A DNA stretch of 64,000 nt, taken from Bernardetia sp. MNP-M8. Its GTDB lineage: Bacteria > Bacteroidota > Bacteroidia > Cytophagales > Bernardetiaceae. The notes under the pieces were generated by a model that saw only the letters and a list, made by a program, of their open reading frames with translations, made no database searches and had not been told where the DNA came from. The stretch covers positions 3,990,676-4,054,675 of the forward strand of contig NZ_CP147012.1 in assembly GCF_037126285.1 (NCBI RefSeq), in the 5' to 3' direction. A program made the translations under genes and the position numbers. This document shows, piece after piece, positions 52,281-61,667 of this stretch (positions are counted from its first letter, which is position 1; each line of letters begins with the position of its first letter).

Positions 52281-54212
52281 ATGGCTCAAAATACACCTTC
52301 TACTGGAAATTCGACTTATAATGAAGACAGTATACGTTCACTAGATTGGCGTGAACACATTCGTCTTCGCCCAGGTATGTATATCGGAAAATTGGGTGAT
52401 GGTTCGGCACAAGATGATGGAATCTATGTTCTTGTAAAAGAAGTAGTCGATAACTGTATTGACGAATTTGTGATGGGACATGGAAAGCGCATCGAAATCA
52501 AAATTGAAGATCATAGAGTTTCAGTTCGTGATTTTGGGCGTGGAATTCCACTCGGAAAAGTCATTGATTGTGTCTCCAAAATTAATACAGGTGCAAAATA
52601 TGATTCAGAAGCATTTAAAAAATCTGTTGGTCTGAATGGGGTTGGTACAAAGGCTGTCAATGCCCTTTCTACGCATTTTAGTGTAAAATCTACCCGAGAA
52701 GGAAAGTCAAAAGTGGCTGAATTTCATCAAGGAGTTTTGAAAAATGATTTGCCTATTGTAGATGAAGATGCAAAAAATGGAACATTTGTAGTTTTTGAAC
52801 CTGATAATTCTATTTTCAAAAATTATCGTTTTATTCCTGAATATTTGGAAGAACAAATTTGGAATTATGCCTTTCTGAATGCAGGATTGACAATAAACTA
52901 TAACGGCAAAAATTTCTATTCTAACAAAGGTTTGTATGACCTTTTGATGAGAAAAGTAAATGAAGAGTCATTACGTTATCCAATTATTCATTTAAAAGGA
53001 GAAGACATTGAAGTTGCCTTTAGTCATACCAACGATTATGGAGAAGATTATTATTCGTTTGTAAACGGACAATATACTACACAAGGAGGAACGCATTTAG
53101 CAGCTTTTAGAGAGGCGATGGTAAAGACAATTCGTGATTTTTATGGTAAAAGTTTTGATGCGTCAGATATTCGTCAGTCAATAGCTGGTGCAATTGCAAT
53201 AAAAGTTCAAGAACCTGTTTTTGAATCTCAAACTAAGACAAAATTAGGCTCTCAAAATATTTCTCCAGATTCAAATTCACCTAGTGTACGTCATTTCATT
53301 AATGATTTTCTTAGAAAAGAACTAGATAATTATCTACATAAAAATCCAACGGTTGCAGATGCTATTTTGAAGCGAATTTTGCAATCTGAAAGAGAACGCA
53401 AAGAAATTTCAGGTATTAAGAAAATTGCTAATGAAAGAGCAAAGAAAGCAAGTGTTCACAATAAAAAATTGCGTGATTGTCGTGTTCATTTTGACGACAA
53501 CAAAGGCGATGAGGAAATAAAAAGACAGACAACTATTTTTATTACCGAGGGAGATTCGGCAAGTGGAAGTCTTACCAAGGCTAGAAATGTACAAACACAA
53601 GCTGTTTTTTCACTTCGTGGAAAGCCATTGAATTGTTTTAGTCAAACCAAAAAAGTAGTTTATGAAAATGAAGAATTTAATCTTCTTTTCCACGCTTTAA
53701 ATATTGAAGATGGATTAGATGGACTTCGTTTTAATAGAATTGTTTTAGCAACGGATGCCGATATTGATGGAATGCACATTCGACTACTTATGATGACTTT
53801 CTTTTTACATTTCTTCCCTGATTTAGTAAAAAAAGGACATTTACATATTTTAGAAACACCATTATTTAGAGTTCGAAATAAAAAGGAAACTATCTATTGT
53901 TATTCAGAAGAAGAAAAACAAACGGCTATAAATAAATTAGGCAAACAAGCCGAAATTACACGATTCAAAGGTTTGGGAGAGATTTCACCTGACGAATTTG
54001 GACAGTTTATAGATGAAAATATGAGACTCCAGCCTGTAATTTTGAATAAATCGACTTCTATTTCAGATCTTCTGACTTATTATATGGGCAAAAATACTCG
54101 TGAACGTCAAGAGTTTATTATCGATAACTTGAAAGTAGAAAAAGATGCAGTCGAAGATGAAGAGGGAAATAAAATTGAAGTTATTGTTCAAGGTGATTTA
54201 GAAACTGTTTAA
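52281..54212 (+). CDS. parE: DNA topoisomerase IV subunit B
   Basis: 643 residues; the ATPase/TOPRIM subunit of the type IIA topoisomerase that decatenates sister chromosomes. The GHKL ATPase has RPGMYIG near residue 32, EVVDNCIDE with the catalytic Glu, DFGRGIP and [14 protein letters not shown]. The transducer domain is at about 220-390. The TOPRIM domain shows [23 protein letters not shown], and [17 protein letters not shown]. Length and the RFKGLGE segment fit ParE rather than GyrB. parC is not adjacent, which is unusual for this phylum where the two often pair. It ends in a clear terminator. Confidence 0.92.
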   Translation: MAQNTPSTGNSTYNEDSIRSLDWREHIRLRPGMYIGKLGDGSAQDDGIYVLVKEVVDNCIDEFVMGHGKRIEIKIEDHRVSVRDFGRGIPLGKVIDCVSKINTGAKYDSEAFKKSVGLNGVGTKAVNALSTHFSVKSTREGKSKVAEFHQGVLKNDLPIVDEDAKNGTFVVFEPDNSIFKNYRFIPEYLEEQIWNYAFLNAGLTINYNGKNFYSNKGLYDLLMRKVNEESLRYPIIHLKGEDIEVAFSHTNDYGEDYYSFVNGQYTTQGGTHLAAFREAMVKTIRDFYGKSFDASDIRQSIAGAIAIKVQEPVFESQTKTKLGSQNISPDSNSPSVRHFINDFLRKELDNYLHKNPTVADAILKRILQSERERKEISGIKKIANERAKKASVHNKKLRDCRVHFDDNKGDEEIKRQTTIFITEGDSASGSLTKARNVQTQAVFSLRGKPLNCFSQTKKVVYENEEFNLLFHALNIEDGLDGLRFNRIVLATDADIDGMHIRLLMMTFFLHFFPDLVKKGHLHILETPLFRVRNKKETIYCYSEEEKQTAINKLGKQAEITRFKGLGEISPDEFGQFIDENMRLQPVILNKSTSISDLLTYYMGKNTRERQEFIIDNLKVEKDAVEDEEGNKIEVIVQGDLETV

Positions 54213-54234
54213 ATTTTCTGTAATTCATAATATC

Positions 54235-54270
54235 AAACCCTAAGGGACTTCGAAGACCCTTAGGGTTTTT
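54235..54270 (+). terminator. Rho-independent terminator of parE
   Basis: AAACCCTAAGGG (54235-54246) pairs perfectly with CCCTTAGGGTTT (54257-54268) around ACTTCGAAGA, then TT. The GC-rich stem stands out from its surroundings. Confidence 0.85.
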
Positions 54271-54281
54271 GATGCAATCTT

Positions 54282-54312
54282 TTTGATTAAACTAAAATTC
54301 ATTTTATCTTTA
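54282..54312 (+). promoter_or_regulatory. Promoter of the enoyl-CoA hydratase gene
   Basis: TTTG (54282-54285), a spacer of exactly 19 bases, then TATCTTTA (54305-54312), which matches TAnnTTTG in 7 of 8 positions. The leader would be about 35 bases. This is the best-formed promoter in the window. Confidence 0.65.
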
Positions 54313-54352
54313 ATCCTTCAATAATTTCAAAAACACACATATTTCAAAAAAA

Positions 54353-55123
54353 ATGTACACCAACTACGAAGTCAAAAACCGAATTGCTTTTATTACACTC
54401 AATCGTCCAGAAAAAAGAAATGCCTTTAGTGATGAATTGGTAGAAGAACTAAAAACCAACTTTTCGAAAGCTGAAAATGACTCAACTGTAAAAGTTATAG
54501 TTTTGAAGGCAAATGGTGATGTTTTTTGTGCAGGTGCAGATTTGGGGTATTTACAGACACTCCAAACAAATTCTTATCAAGAAAATTTAGGTGACTCTTC
54601 TTCTTTGAAAGATTTGTATGAGCAGATTTATATGCTTTCAAAACCTACTGTTGCACAAGTACAAGGTCATGCACTGGCTGGTGGTTGTGGTTTGGTGTCA
54701 GTTTGTGATTTTGTTTTTTCTGTTCCGAAGGCAAAATATGGCTATACAGAAGTAAAAATCGGTTTTGTTCCTGCGATTGTGATGTATTTTCTGATTCGCA
54801 AAATTGGAGAAGCTCGTGCAAGACATTTACTCATTTCTGGAAATCTTATCAAAGCCGAAAAAGCCGAGCAGTATGGAATTGTTACCGAAATTGTAGAAGC
54901 TGAAGACTTAGAACAAACCGTTTTAGATTTTTGTCAGAATATCTGTGATACAAATTCTGCGCAAGCGATGGCACTTACAAAACAAGCTATTTTGGATGTA
55001 CAGGAAAAAACGATTCCAGATGCGCTTCGTTATGCTGCCGAACTTAATGCAAAAGCAAGAATGACAGAAGATTGTAAAAAAGGAATTGGTGCTTTTTTGA
55101 ATAAAGAAAAAATTAGTTGGTAA
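54353..55123 (+). CDS. Enoyl-CoA hydratase/isomerase family protein
   Basis: 256 residues with the crotonase fold. The oxyanion-hole motifs are FCAGADLGYL (about residues 60-69) and HALAGGCGLVSVCDF (about 105-119). Catalytic-position residues follow in the segment YGYTEVKIGFVPAI, with Glu aligned to the first hydratase glutamate and the second position VPAIV less typical. That resembles methylglutaconyl-CoA hydratase-like members (leucine degradation) rather than FadB-type. Substrate is therefore uncertain. It has its own promoter and a bidirectional terminator. Confidence 0.88.
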   Translation: MYTNYEVKNRIAFITLNRPEKRNAFSDELVEELKTNFSKAENDSTVKVIVLKANGDVFCAGADLGYLQTLQTNSYQENLGDSSSLKDLYEQIYMLSKPTVAQVQGHALAGGCGLVSVCDFVFSVPKAKYGYTEVKIGFVPAIVMYFLIRKIGEARARHLLISGNLIKAEKAEQYGIVTEIVEAEDLEQTVLDFCQNICDTNSAQAMALTKQAILDVQEKTIPDALRYAAELNAKARMTEDCKKGIGAFLNKEKISW

Positions 55124-55170
55124 ATCATTATGTAGCATACTCTTTAGAGTGTGAAATTGTAATATAAAAC

Positions 55171-55207
55171 AAAAAGGAATTTGATAAAATCTATCAAATT
55201 TCTTTTT
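55171..55207. terminator. Bidirectional terminator with GGAATTTGATA stem
   Basis: AAAAAGGAATTTGATA (55171-55186) pairs with TATCAAATTTCTTTTTT (55191-55207). Nearly the same stem appears at 57515-57556, on the other side of the carotenoid oxygenase gene. Confidence 0.85.
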
Positions 55208-55220
55208 TATTGAATTTATT

Positions 55221-57428
55221 TTACTCAAAAAAAGGAAAAACATGTTCATTCATAAATTTGTGTAATTCTTTTCTTTTTTTCTTTGAACTTAACTTTTCTA
55301 TTTGACTTTGATAATCTCGTCTTAGATTTACTTGATAATCAGATTTTCGTTTTTCTAAATAAGGAATCCAAGCAGAATGTAAAGTAAAAAAATAGATAAG
55401 TGAAGGGTGATGTAAAATACAAATAGCTCCTTTTTTCAGATTAGCAGCATCAAAAATCCAAATTTCACGTTCATAATTTGTATCTGGTTTTTGTCCTTTG
55501 CCATTTACCATCATACAAAAAATATAGCCATCAATAGAAGGTGATATTGATTTGTCAGAATTTGCTTTTGTTTCTTTGCGAGGTATAAATTGTAAAGAAC
55601 GAATTTCATAGTTTTTAGGGAATTCATAAAAATCTATTATTTCCATCTTTTCAGTATCCAAACAAGTAAGCGTTGCAGGAATTTCTTGTAAGGTATAATT
55701 TTCTATGTCTTTTAAAGGAACAATTCTATTTGGATAATTTTTATAAGAATTATAGACAAAACGGGTAAGTCGGCGATGTTCTATTCCAGAACATTGCCAA
55801 TAAATATGTTGTATTTTGGAATGAGGAACAGACTCAGAAATAATATCTCTATGGGTATATAAACCTACTCCCCAAGTATGTGCGCCTACTTTTTGAGGTT
55901 GTTCTGTATCTTTTTCTTGTTTGATATTTCCAATATTGTGATAGAGTTCTTTTTTGATAAATTTTTCATTTTCTACATCAATCACAAACTTTCCCATTCT
56001 TGCTATATCCATTTCTCCAACAGCTAAAATACCTGCTGTTCCTTCTTCAATAGGAGTATCTTTTGGAAAGTTTACAATTTTATCATAATAACGAACCCAT
56101 TCAGACAAGCATGCCCCTGCATTATTTGCAGTATAAAAGGTTATTTGTCCATTTGGATTTTCATAATTAGTTGTGAAATGTATGGTTTCAAGTGGAATGT
56201 GAAATTGTTTTACTTTTACAGTATCAATATCTTCTGTCAAATCTTGCCTTCTGACAATATACATTTTGGTATAAGGAAGTTGTTTGCTGGCGACAAGTTC
56301 ACGCAATATTTTATTAAAATTTGGATTTTGAGGAAATGGATTATTCATCAGAACATCCAATCCTACCTTAAAAGAAGCATCAATCAATAAAATATAATCT
56401 TTACTTAGACTAGTTTGGTGCATACATTGAAGAATATTAATAGGTGTTCCGTCTTCTTGTGTAAGTTTCCAAGTGTGTATTGCTTCATCTCCTTCCCATT
56501 TCATAAGGTATAAAATCGGTTCTGTTGTTGTTTTTAAATTTGTTAGATTTTTGAATCTATTTTTAATCCAAGTGGAAGTCTTTTGAACAAAGCTAATTTC
56601 GTCATCTATATTTACTCTACTTTGGTTATAATCAGCTTTGCTATGAAGTTTAGTAAAATAACTATAAATTTCATTTTTTGAAACTTCATTTGCTCTCAAA
56701 ACAGCATGTTTAAAATGATTTTTGATAGATGTTCTTTTTTGAATCAAGCCTTCACCAATCCGAATTAGGGAAGCTACATTTTTCGAACCTTTTACATAAT
56801 TGACTGTAAATATTTCTTTTGTAATTGGGTCAAAACTAGGATGTGCGCTAGTTTGATGAATAGGGAAAATCCAATCTATAAAAGGAACATTTTTGGCTTG
56901 CCATTGCTCATTTGTACCAATAGGAGTAATGACTTTTAATGTATTTATATCAATTTCAAAAGGTCGTCCCAAATCTGAAGTGGCAAGCATTCTAATACAA
57001 TCGTCATTTTTTGTTTTGAAAGGTGTAAGAGCTGTACTTAATAAATTTCTTGCACCTAATTCGAAGGAAATACGAGAAATACCCATATTTGAGAAGCCAT
57101 ATTTTTTATTTCGTGCCGAACCTTGTTTTGAAGCTATATCAGCATAATAGGAAGGAGGTTTTAACAAACGAGATTTGAGATTTACTTTTCCTGTTTTATC
57201 AAAATCAAAACGAAAAACCATACTATCTCCATTCAGAATAGGACTTCCATATTCTGAATTTGCTTTTCCATCAGAAGTAGTTTTTGGATAGGGCAGACCA
57301 TTAGAGTTTACTGAACCAACAGAAGAATTGACAAATATATGTCCAAAAATATCAGTAGGAATGTTTCCTTCTTTGACTAAAAGTTCGATATCTAATTCTT
57401 CTCTACTTGCAGAAACTAATGGTTGCAT
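55221..57428 (-). CDS. Carotenoid oxygenase (RPE65/CCD family)
   Basis: Non-haem iron enzymes of this family cleave polyene double bonds with O2. The start was placed at MQPLVSASREELD (57428); the longer frame runs through the hairpin at 57515. The opening contains GNIPTDIFGHIFVNSS, like the family's N-terminal blade. Candidate iron ligands are His in TSAHPSFDPITKEIF, CMHQTSLSKDYILLID and ETIHFTTNYENPNGQ, with a fourth expected near the C-terminus. At 735 residues it is far longer than the usual 450-550, with insertions in the middle. A substrate such as a flexirubin/saproxanthin-type pigment is conceivable but not shown. It is flanked by two similar hairpins. Confidence 0.82.
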   Translation of the reverse strand: MQPLVSASREELDIELLVKEGNIPTDIFGHIFVNSSVGSVNSNGLPYPKTTSDGKANSEYGSPILNGDSMVFRFDFDKTGKVNLKSRLLKPPSYYADIASKQGSARNKKYGFSNMGISRISFELGARNLLSTALTPFKTKNDDCIRMLATSDLGRPFEIDINTLKVITPIGTNEQWQAKNVPFIDWIFPIHQTSAHPSFDPITKEIFTVNYVKGSKNVASLIRIGEGLIQKRTSIKNHFKHAVLRANEVSKNEIYSYFTKLHSKADYNQSRVNIDDEISFVQKTSTWIKNRFKNLTNLKTTTEPILYLMKWEGDEAIHTWKLTQEDGTPINILQCMHQTSLSKDYILLIDASFKVGLDVLMNNPFPQNPNFNKILRELVASKQLPYTKMYIVRRQDLTEDIDTVKVKQFHIPLETIHFTTNYENPNGQITFYTANNAGACLSEWVRYYDKIVNFPKDTPIEEGTAGILAVGEMDIARMGKFVIDVENEKFIKKELYHNIGNIKQEKDTEQPQKVGAHTWGVGLYTHRDIISESVPHSKIQHIYWQCSGIEHRRLTRFVYNSYKNYPNRIVPLKDIENYTLQEIPATLTCLDTEKMEIIDFYEFPKNYEIRSLQFIPRKETKANSDKSISPSIDGYIFCMMVNGKGQKPDTNYEREIWIFDAANLKKGAICILHHPSLIYFFTLHSAWIPYLEKRKSDYQVNLRRDYQSQIEKLSSKKKRKELHKFMNEHVFPFFE

Positions 57429-57514
57429 AAATGATGTAAGGTATATAGATAGTTGTTTAAAATTTTTATTTTTAAAATAGAAATAAAAATGTAAAATTCG
57501 GACTATTTTCGAAT

Positions 57515-57556
57515 AAAAAAAAGGAATTTGATATTTTTTATCAAATTCCTTTTTTT
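57515..57556 (-). terminator. Terminator of the glutamine synthetase gene
   Basis: AAAAAAAGGAATTTGATA (57515-57532) pairs perfectly with TATCAAATTCCTTTTTTT (57539-57556). It lies downstream of glnN on the minus strand and upstream of the carotenoid oxygenase start. Confidence 0.85.
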
Positions 57557-57602
57557 GTCTCTTACTCTGAATGTAGATATTTAAAAACACATAAACAAAG
57601 AG

Positions 57603-59786
57603 TTACCTCACAAACAAAAGTTCACGATATTTAGGAAGTTGCCACATTTCATCATCGACAAACTGCTCTAATTTATCAGTTTCATAACGAATTTTATCAA
57701 AATAAGGCTTTATTTTGTTGCAATAAGCATCTGCTCCTTCTGTTGGCTCTAGTAGGTTTGCTTTCTTGCGTTCGTTTATCATTTCTTTAACGAGGTTGGT
57801 AGCTTTATTGACATGTTTAGCAATTCTACGAGCTGTATCAGTTATCATTTCCAAATCATCATCCAAACCAATTTTTTGCATTTTATGGATTGTTTCGGTA
57901 AGTTCTCCCAAATATTTCATAGCAGAAGGAATAACATGATTTATTGTCAAGTCGCCTATCAAACGAGATTCAATCTGAACTTGGTGCAAGTAATTTTCTA
58001 AATGAATTTCTTGACGTGCTTCAATTTCTTGTTCTGTCAAGATAGCATTATCTGTAAATAATTTTCTTCCTTTTTTAGTAAGATTAGCTGTAAGAGCTTC
58101 CGGAGTCGTTCTTAAATTAGAAAGACCTCGTTTTTTAGCTTCTTCTGCCCACTCATCACTATAATTATTGCCTTCAAAACGAATTGCTTTTGATTCTTTG
58201 ATATAACGACGAAGAACATTAACGATAGCTAATTCTCTTTTTTCTCCATTTGCTTCTGCTTTTTCTACTTCATCATGGAATTTTACAAGTTGATCAGCAA
58301 CTGCCGTATTCAAAACCATCATAGGAAGTGAACAGTTGGCAGTAGAACCAACAGCACGGAATTCGAATTTATTTCCTGTAAAAGCAAAAGGTGAAGTACG
58401 ATTTCTGTCTGTATTGTCTAACAAAATTGGTGGAATTTTATCAATTCCTAACTTGATATACATATTGTCTCCTTTACCAACTTCTACTTTTGCATTTTCT
58501 TCTAATTCGTTCAATACTTTATCAAGTTGTGAACCTACAAAAACAGAAATAATTGCTGGAGGTGCTTCATTTGCACCCAAACGATAATCATTTGAGTCAG
58601 AAGCAATACTTGCACGAAGCAAATCGGCATGTTCGTGAACAGCTTTAATTGTATTTACAAAGAAGGCTAAAAACTGTAAATTTTCTTTTGGCTTATTAGA
58701 AGGAGCTAATAAATTCTTACCTGTATCTGTACTTAAAGCCCAGTTGTTGTGTTTTCCACTTCCATTTACACCTTGAAATGGCTTTTCATGGAAAAGAACT
58801 TTCAAGTTATGACGTTCTGCCACTCTGCTCATTACATCCATCAAAACCATGTTGTGATCGACAGCTACGTTTACTTCCTCAAATTGTGGCGCACATTCAA
58901 ACTGTGCAGGTGCAACTTCATTATGACGAGTAGTAATTGGAATACCTAATTTCAATGATTCAATTTCGAAGTCTTGCATAAATGCTTTTACTCTTGAAGG
59001 AATCGAACCAAAATAATGATCATCTAACTGTTGACCACGAGCTGGTGCATGACTCAAAACAGTACGACCACCCAACATTAAATCATGACGAGCATAGAAT
59101 AGTGCTTTATCCACTACAAAAAATTCTTGCTCAACACCCAAAGTAATTGTAACCTTGTTTACATTTCTATCAAAAAGACGACAAACATTAGTGGCAGCAC
59201 GATTCAGTAAGTCAATAGAACGAATCAAAGGTGTTTTGTGGTCTAGTGCCTCGCCTGTATAAGATACAAAAAGCGAAGGAATACAAAGTGTTTTTCCTCC
59301 TCCACTCTCTACAATAAAAGCAGGAGAAGAAGGATCCCAAGCTGTATAACCACGAGCTTCGAAAGTTACACGAAGTCCACCACTAGGAAAAGAAGAAGCA
59401 TCAGGTTCTTGCTGAACAAGTGTAGAACCTTTAAATTCTTCTAAAGGAGTTCCTTCTGCATTCGGACGGAAAAAAGAATCATGTTTTTCTGCACTTGTGC
59501 CACGCAATGGCTGAAACCAGTGCGTATAATGCGTAACACCATTTTCGATTGCCCATGCTTTCATTCCAGAAGCTACAGCATCAGCAAGACGAGTGTCTAT
59601 TTTTTGACTTTTTTCGACGGCTGTTTTTAGGTTTTTGTATGTTGTAGAAGACAAATAGCGTTGCATTGCTTTGTCATTAAAAACATTTACTCCAAAGTAA
59701 TCAGAGATACGATTAGATGGTGGAGTTACTTTTACTTCTGGGCGATTTTTGGCATCTTTTAATGCTTCAAAACGAATATGTGACAT
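57603..59786 (-). CDS. glnN: Glutamine synthetase type III
   Basis: ATP-dependent amidation of glutamate, 727 residues, the size of the large GSIII enzymes. Characteristic blocks are FGVNVFNDKAMQRYL near the start, EARGYTAWDPSSPAFI, VEQEFFVV (metal-binding glutamates), AMHEKPFQGVNGSGKHNNW-like FHEKPFQGVNGSGKHNNW, and the acidic ETTRNR-type helices near RLGANEAPPAI. It forms dodecamers in the cytoplasm and is the usual assimilatory enzyme in Bacteroidota. A minus-strand TATATTTG at 59909-59902 is an exact -7 box, 115 bases upstream of the start. Confidence 0.97.
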   Translation of the reverse strand: MSHIRFEALKDAKNRPEVKVTPPSNRISDYFGVNVFNDKAMQRYLSSTTYKNLKTAVEKSQKIDTRLADAVASGMKAWAIENGVTHYTHWFQPLRGTSAEKHDSFFRPNAEGTPLEEFKGSTLVQQEPDASSFPSGGLRVTFEARGYTAWDPSSPAFIVESGGGKTLCIPSLFVSYTGEALDHKTPLIRSIDLLNRAATNVCRLFDRNVNKVTITLGVEQEFFVVDKALFYARHDLMLGGRTVLSHAPARGQQLDDHYFGSIPSRVKAFMQDFEIESLKLGIPITTRHNEVAPAQFECAPQFEEVNVAVDHNMVLMDVMSRVAERHNLKVLFHEKPFQGVNGSGKHNNWALSTDTGKNLLAPSNKPKENLQFLAFFVNTIKAVHEHADLLRASIASDSNDYRLGANEAPPAIISVFVGSQLDKVLNELEENAKVEVGKGDNMYIKLGIDKIPPILLDNTDRNRTSPFAFTGNKFEFRAVGSTANCSLPMMVLNTAVADQLVKFHDEVEKAEANGEKRELAIVNVLRRYIKESKAIRFEGNNYSDEWAEEAKKRGLSNLRTTPEALTANLTKKGRKLFTDNAILTEQEIEARQEIHLENYLHQVQIESRLIGDLTINHVIPSAMKYLGELTETIHKMQKIGLDDDLEMITDTARRIAKHVNKATNLVKEMINERKKANLLEPTEGADAYCNKIKPYFDKIRYETDKLEQFVDDEMWQLPKYRELLFVR

Positions 59787-59982
59787 AAATAGAAATTTTG
59801 AGAGAATAAGGTGTTAAATTAAAACTATTGTTGAATTGGTTTTTTGTATCAATTCTATAAATAAAGTTGATTTTCTGAAAAAATGACCTTTAAATATAAG
59901 GCAAATATAAATAAAGTTTATCAATTTATAATTAATGCCCTCAAATATTAACCCTTTAATTCTATTTATGTTTTATATTTTT

Positions 59983-60750
59983 TTAAATCCATTCTATTGG
60001 CGCAGCAATATTTTTATATGCAATGTAGTTTTGAAGAGAAGAATCAATTTTAAAAACTACTTTTGTTTTCTTTGAAAGCTCAGATATTAATTTTATAAAT
60101 CCTTGTTGCTCATTAAAATCAATATAATTTATAGAAATAAATATTGGTTCTAAAACTGTCTCAGGCAAATCATCTCCTATAATATGGAAATTAGAATGAA
60201 GGTTGTCGTTATTTTCGCTAATTTTTTTTACTAAAAATATAATTTGTGTAATATTCTTATAAGGAATATCATCTTTTAAATCCCAACCTTTTACTAGTCT
60301 TAATTCAGAATATCCTATAATTATTTCATTTAAGGAAAAAAATGAAGATGATAAATATATTAATGTTATTAGTATGGCAAACACAATACAAATGTATTTA
60401 AAGTAGCCACTAAATAAAAAATCCAATGTATAGACAGATAAAATCGCTAAAATGATAGCTATAATTATACTAGACTTAGGTTCTTTTTCTTTTATTTTAA
60501 AATAGTTTGGTGCATCATAATTTAATACTAAAGTTTTATTTTTAGGAATAACTGTTAAAGTCTGATTTTGCTCACAATGTCTGTTTCCTATATACTCCCA
60601 ACTTTCTTTCAAAAAAGCAGATTTACAAGAAGCACAAAAAACAACTTTATCATTTTCTTTTATCAAATCCCCTGTAATTGGGTCTTTTCGTTCTTGATTG
60701 AGAAAATCAAAGTGTTCTTGAAGTGTTAGTGTATGTATATTATATTTCAT
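59983..60750 (-). CDS. RING-like zinc-knuckle membrane protein, copy 2
   Basis: The start was set at MKYNIHTLTLQEHFDFLNQ (60750), which parallels the next gene; the longer frame would overlap it. The N-terminal domain holds RKDPITGD, VVFCASCKSAFLKESWEY and GNRHCEQ. Two membrane helices (about residues 83-130) follow. A C-terminal soluble domain has a pattern IIIGYSELRLVKGWDLK...YKNITQIIF, like bacterial PH-type domains. It ends with NIAAPIEWI. It is 255 residues and tandem with copy 3, 17 bases downstream of it. The two are duplicates with divergent C-terminal halves. Function is not recognised. Confidence 0.72.
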   Translation of the reverse strand: MKYNIHTLTLQEHFDFLNQERKDPITGDLIKENDKVVFCASCKSAFLKESWEYIGNRHCEQNQTLTVIPKNKTLVLNYDAPNYFKIKEKEPKSSIIIAIILAILSVYTLDFLFSGYFKYICIVFAILITLIYLSSSFFSLNEIIIGYSELRLVKGWDLKDDIPYKNITQIIFLVKKISENNDNLHSNFHIIGDDLPETVLEPIFISINYIDFNEQQGFIKLISELSKKTKVVFKIDSSLQNYIAYKNIAAPIEWI

Positions 60751-60767
60751 AATTTGAAACAGTGTAC

Positions 60768-61511
60768 TTAAAGCCATTCTATTTTTACAGGAATATCTTT
60801 TCCTTTGATTGCATTTTTATAACGAGAATCTATTTTCAAAACAACTTGTGTATAACGAGATAAATAGTTTGCAAAATATAATAACTCTTCGTTTTTGTGA
60901 AACTCAAGATACTTTTTCTCTAATGGTATTTTTGTACTAGTACCATTAGTTTGTTTTATGTAAATATAACTTGATGTAGATTTTGAGTGATTGCAGTTAA
61001 TAGTTATGTATTTTATTTCTCTGTACTCTATTTTTATTTCACTTATTATTTTCTTTATGCTCAAATAGGAACTGTATAAATTTATCTTAGTAGTAGGCAT
61101 AACTAGAATTCCTATGGTAACAGGAATAAGAAAAGCAATGAGACCAATTACAAGCAGAGCTAACGAATCATCTGAACTAATAGAAACAAAGCTAAAAGCT
61201 ACTATTTCAAGTATCAAGACACCTAAAAACTTTGTGAAAATATCTTCTTTAGGAACTAGAGCTAGAAAAGTTAGTAAACCTATTTTAAGCTCCAAGTTAC
61301 TCTGTTTTGGAATAATTTCTAAGGTTTGATTTTGCTCACAATGTCTATTTCCCAAATACTCCCAACTCTCCTTCAAAAAAGCAGATTTACAAGAACTACA
61401 AATCACGACTTCATCATTTTCCTTTATCAGATCGCCTGTAATTGGGTCTTTGCGTTCTTGATTGAGAAAATCAAAGTAATTTTGAGTAGATAATTTGTGA
61501 ATATGTATCAT
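60768..61511 (-). CDS. RING-like zinc-knuckle membrane protein, copy 3
   Basis: 247 residues. The first 70 are almost the same as in copy 2: YFDFLNQERKDPITGDLIKE, VVICSSCKSAFLKESWEYL, and GNRHCEQNQTLEIIPK. Zinc ligand candidates are the CxxC pair and the HC pair. Four short hydrophobic segments follow (about residues 82-140), then a PH-like C-terminal half (INLYSSYLSIKKIISEIKIEY) ending VKIEWL, matching copy 2's last residues. It is upstream in the pair, so it is probably the first gene of the transcript. The DNA identity over the N-terminal domain indicates a recent duplication. Confidence 0.72.
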   Translation of the reverse strand: MIHIHKLSTQNYFDFLNQERKDPITGDLIKENDEVVICSSCKSAFLKESWEYLGNRHCEQNQTLEIIPKQSNLELKIGLLTFLALVPKEDIFTKFLGVLILEIVAFSFVSISSDDSLALLVIGLIAFLIPVTIGILVMPTTKINLYSSYLSIKKIISEIKIEYREIKYITINCNHSKSTSSYIYIKQTNGTSTKIPLEKKYLEFHKNEELLYFANYLSRYTQVVLKIDSRYKNAIKGKDIPVKIEWL

Positions 61512-61608
61512 TTTTTTTGATAAATAAAGCAGAATAAAAAAAAGAGTGCAGACTATAATTTACGTAAAAATAATTATTTAGGTTAAAGTATTTTTTATCA
61601 AAAAATAA

Positions 61609-61638
61609 CCCACACACGCCATAAAAAACGTATGTGGG
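61609..61638 (-). terminator. Terminator of fumC
   Basis: On the minus strand CCCACATACG (61638-61629) pairs with CGTGTGTGGG (61618-61609) with one G-T pair, then a TTATTTTTT run. Confidence 0.75.
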
Positions 61639-61667
61639 AATTGTATATATCTTTTTATATTAAAAAA

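Noticed and set aside
57429-57590. Longer start for the carotenoid oxygenase
   Set aside because: The additional residues are translated from the terminator hairpin of the upstream gene and do not resemble the family.
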